Shown here in pieces: positions 63,551-63,775 of a DNA stretch of 63,775 nt. The position numbers were made by a program, and so were the translations under genes. The DNA comes from Pseudomonas folii (GTDB lineage Bacteria > Pseudomonadota > Gammaproteobacteria > Pseudomonadales > Pseudomonadaceae). Each line of letters starts with the position of its first letter. Within the stretch, counting starts at the first letter, position 1. The notes below the pieces were generated by a model. The model saw only the letters and a program-made list of their open reading frames with translations, ran no database searches and was not told where the DNA came from. Location of the stretch: positions 1 through 63,775 of the forward strand of contig NZ_JACONW010000012.1 of the NCBI RefSeq assembly GCF_014357575.1. The letters run 5' to 3'.

Positions 63551-63631
63551 TCCACTGGCCGTAACGGGCCATGGCAGGAGACGGATTCCAGCGGTGTGCC
63601 GGCGGGATTGGGTAAGCAGTTCGGGAATTGA
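63551..63631 (+). pseudogene. Direct repeat, copy B: detached 3' end of the lipoprotein gene
   Basis: 81 bp nearly identical (two mismatches) to the last 27 codons of the lipoprotein gene at 59909-60313, including its stop codon, but with no upstream part of the gene. It is a non-functional tail left or created by the event that placed the 3.2-kb insertion here. Confidence 0.88.
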
Positions 63632-63690
63632 AGTGGATCCTGTTCCCCTCAAGGAAACTGTAACTACCTGATTGGAATTCTTTCTCACCT

Positions 63691-63775
63691 GTAGGAGCGC
63701 GCTTGCCCGCAATAAAGGCACCTCGATCTAACCGAGAATTGCATTCAGCCATATCGCGGGCAAGCCTCGCTCCCA
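63691..63775. repeat. REP-type inverted pair cut by the window end
   Basis: GTAGGAGCGCGCTTGCCCGC on the left is answered by GCGGGCAAGCCTCGCTCCCA at the window end, with ~45 nt between. It belongs to the GCGGGCAAG-type Pseudomonas REP family also seen at 26771-26876. Confidence 0.8.

Noticed and set aside
63551..63631. Possible functional second lipoprotein gene
   Set aside because: Only the last 27 codons are present, without start, signal peptide or upstream homology.
1..63775. CRISPR array, toxin-antitoxin pair, prophage or restriction genes
   Set aside because: No regularly spaced short direct repeats and no proteins of these classes were found on either strand.

Overview
The window is chromosomal DNA of a fluorescent Pseudomonas, most likely of the P. 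syringae group or a close plant-associated relative. This rests on gene order (fliC-flaG-fliD-fliS-fliT-fleQ-fleSR-fliEFGHIJ ... flhAF-fleN-fliA-cheYZAB-motCD-parC-parP-cheW), a 283-residue flagellin whose N-terminal immune epitope matches my memory of the P. syringae type, REP-type intergenic palindromes, and a ccmABCDEFGHI operon directly after the chemotaxis block. The genus is firm; the species is inference.

Layout. (1) 79-5761, minus strand: a LysR regulator and a six-gene operon encoding a biotin carrier, biotin carboxylase, PxpB, PxpC, a second carrier-like protein that has lost its biotinylation lysine, and PxpA. This is a 5-oxoprolinase-type cluster with carboxylase-like partners. 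(2) 5865-6631: first copy of a ~760-bp non-coding composite inverted repeat. (3) 6958-9512: a ketoacyl-ACP synthase III-like protein, a Maf/DUF115 protein and a small unknown gene, a probable flagellin modification locus just upstream of fliC. (4) 9758-34202: flagellin, cap, chaperones, the regulators FleQ/FleS/FleR, the basal body and export genes fliE-fliR and flhB, with the hsbA-hsbR-hptB signalling module between fliJ and fliK. (5) 34236-34992: second copy of the large repeat. (6) 35147-49937: flhA, flhF, fleN, fliA and the chemotaxis/stator/polar-positioning operon. (7) 49957-50722: third copy of the large repeat. (8) 50729-52701, minus strand: an orphan FlhB C-domain protein and a second FliK-like protein. 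(9) 52894-60313: cytochrome c maturation operon ccmA-I and a small lipoprotein gene. (10) 60314-63550: an AT-richer insertion with an Ig-like two-repeat protein and a delta-60 repeat (beta-propeller) protein, bracketed by an 81-bp direct duplication of the lipoprotein gene's 3' end.

Control logic readable from the sequence: sigma54-type promoters precede fleS, fliE, fliL and flhA, as expected for the FleQ-driven early tiers; sigma28 (FliA)-type promoters precede fliC and fliS. FleN, FlhF and FliA lie in one block after flhA. HptB/HsbR/HsbA probably links a phosphorelay to the FlgM-FliA branch. FleS/FleR controls the middle tier.

The most interesting items are the three-copy large inverted-repeat element, the tail-duplication-bracketed insertion next to ccm, the Maf/KAS-III locus before fliC, the carrier-like protein without its lysine, a four-fold repeated motif in CheA, and a cysteine in flagellin. 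No tRNA, rRNA, CRISPR array, transposase or integrase gene was seen.
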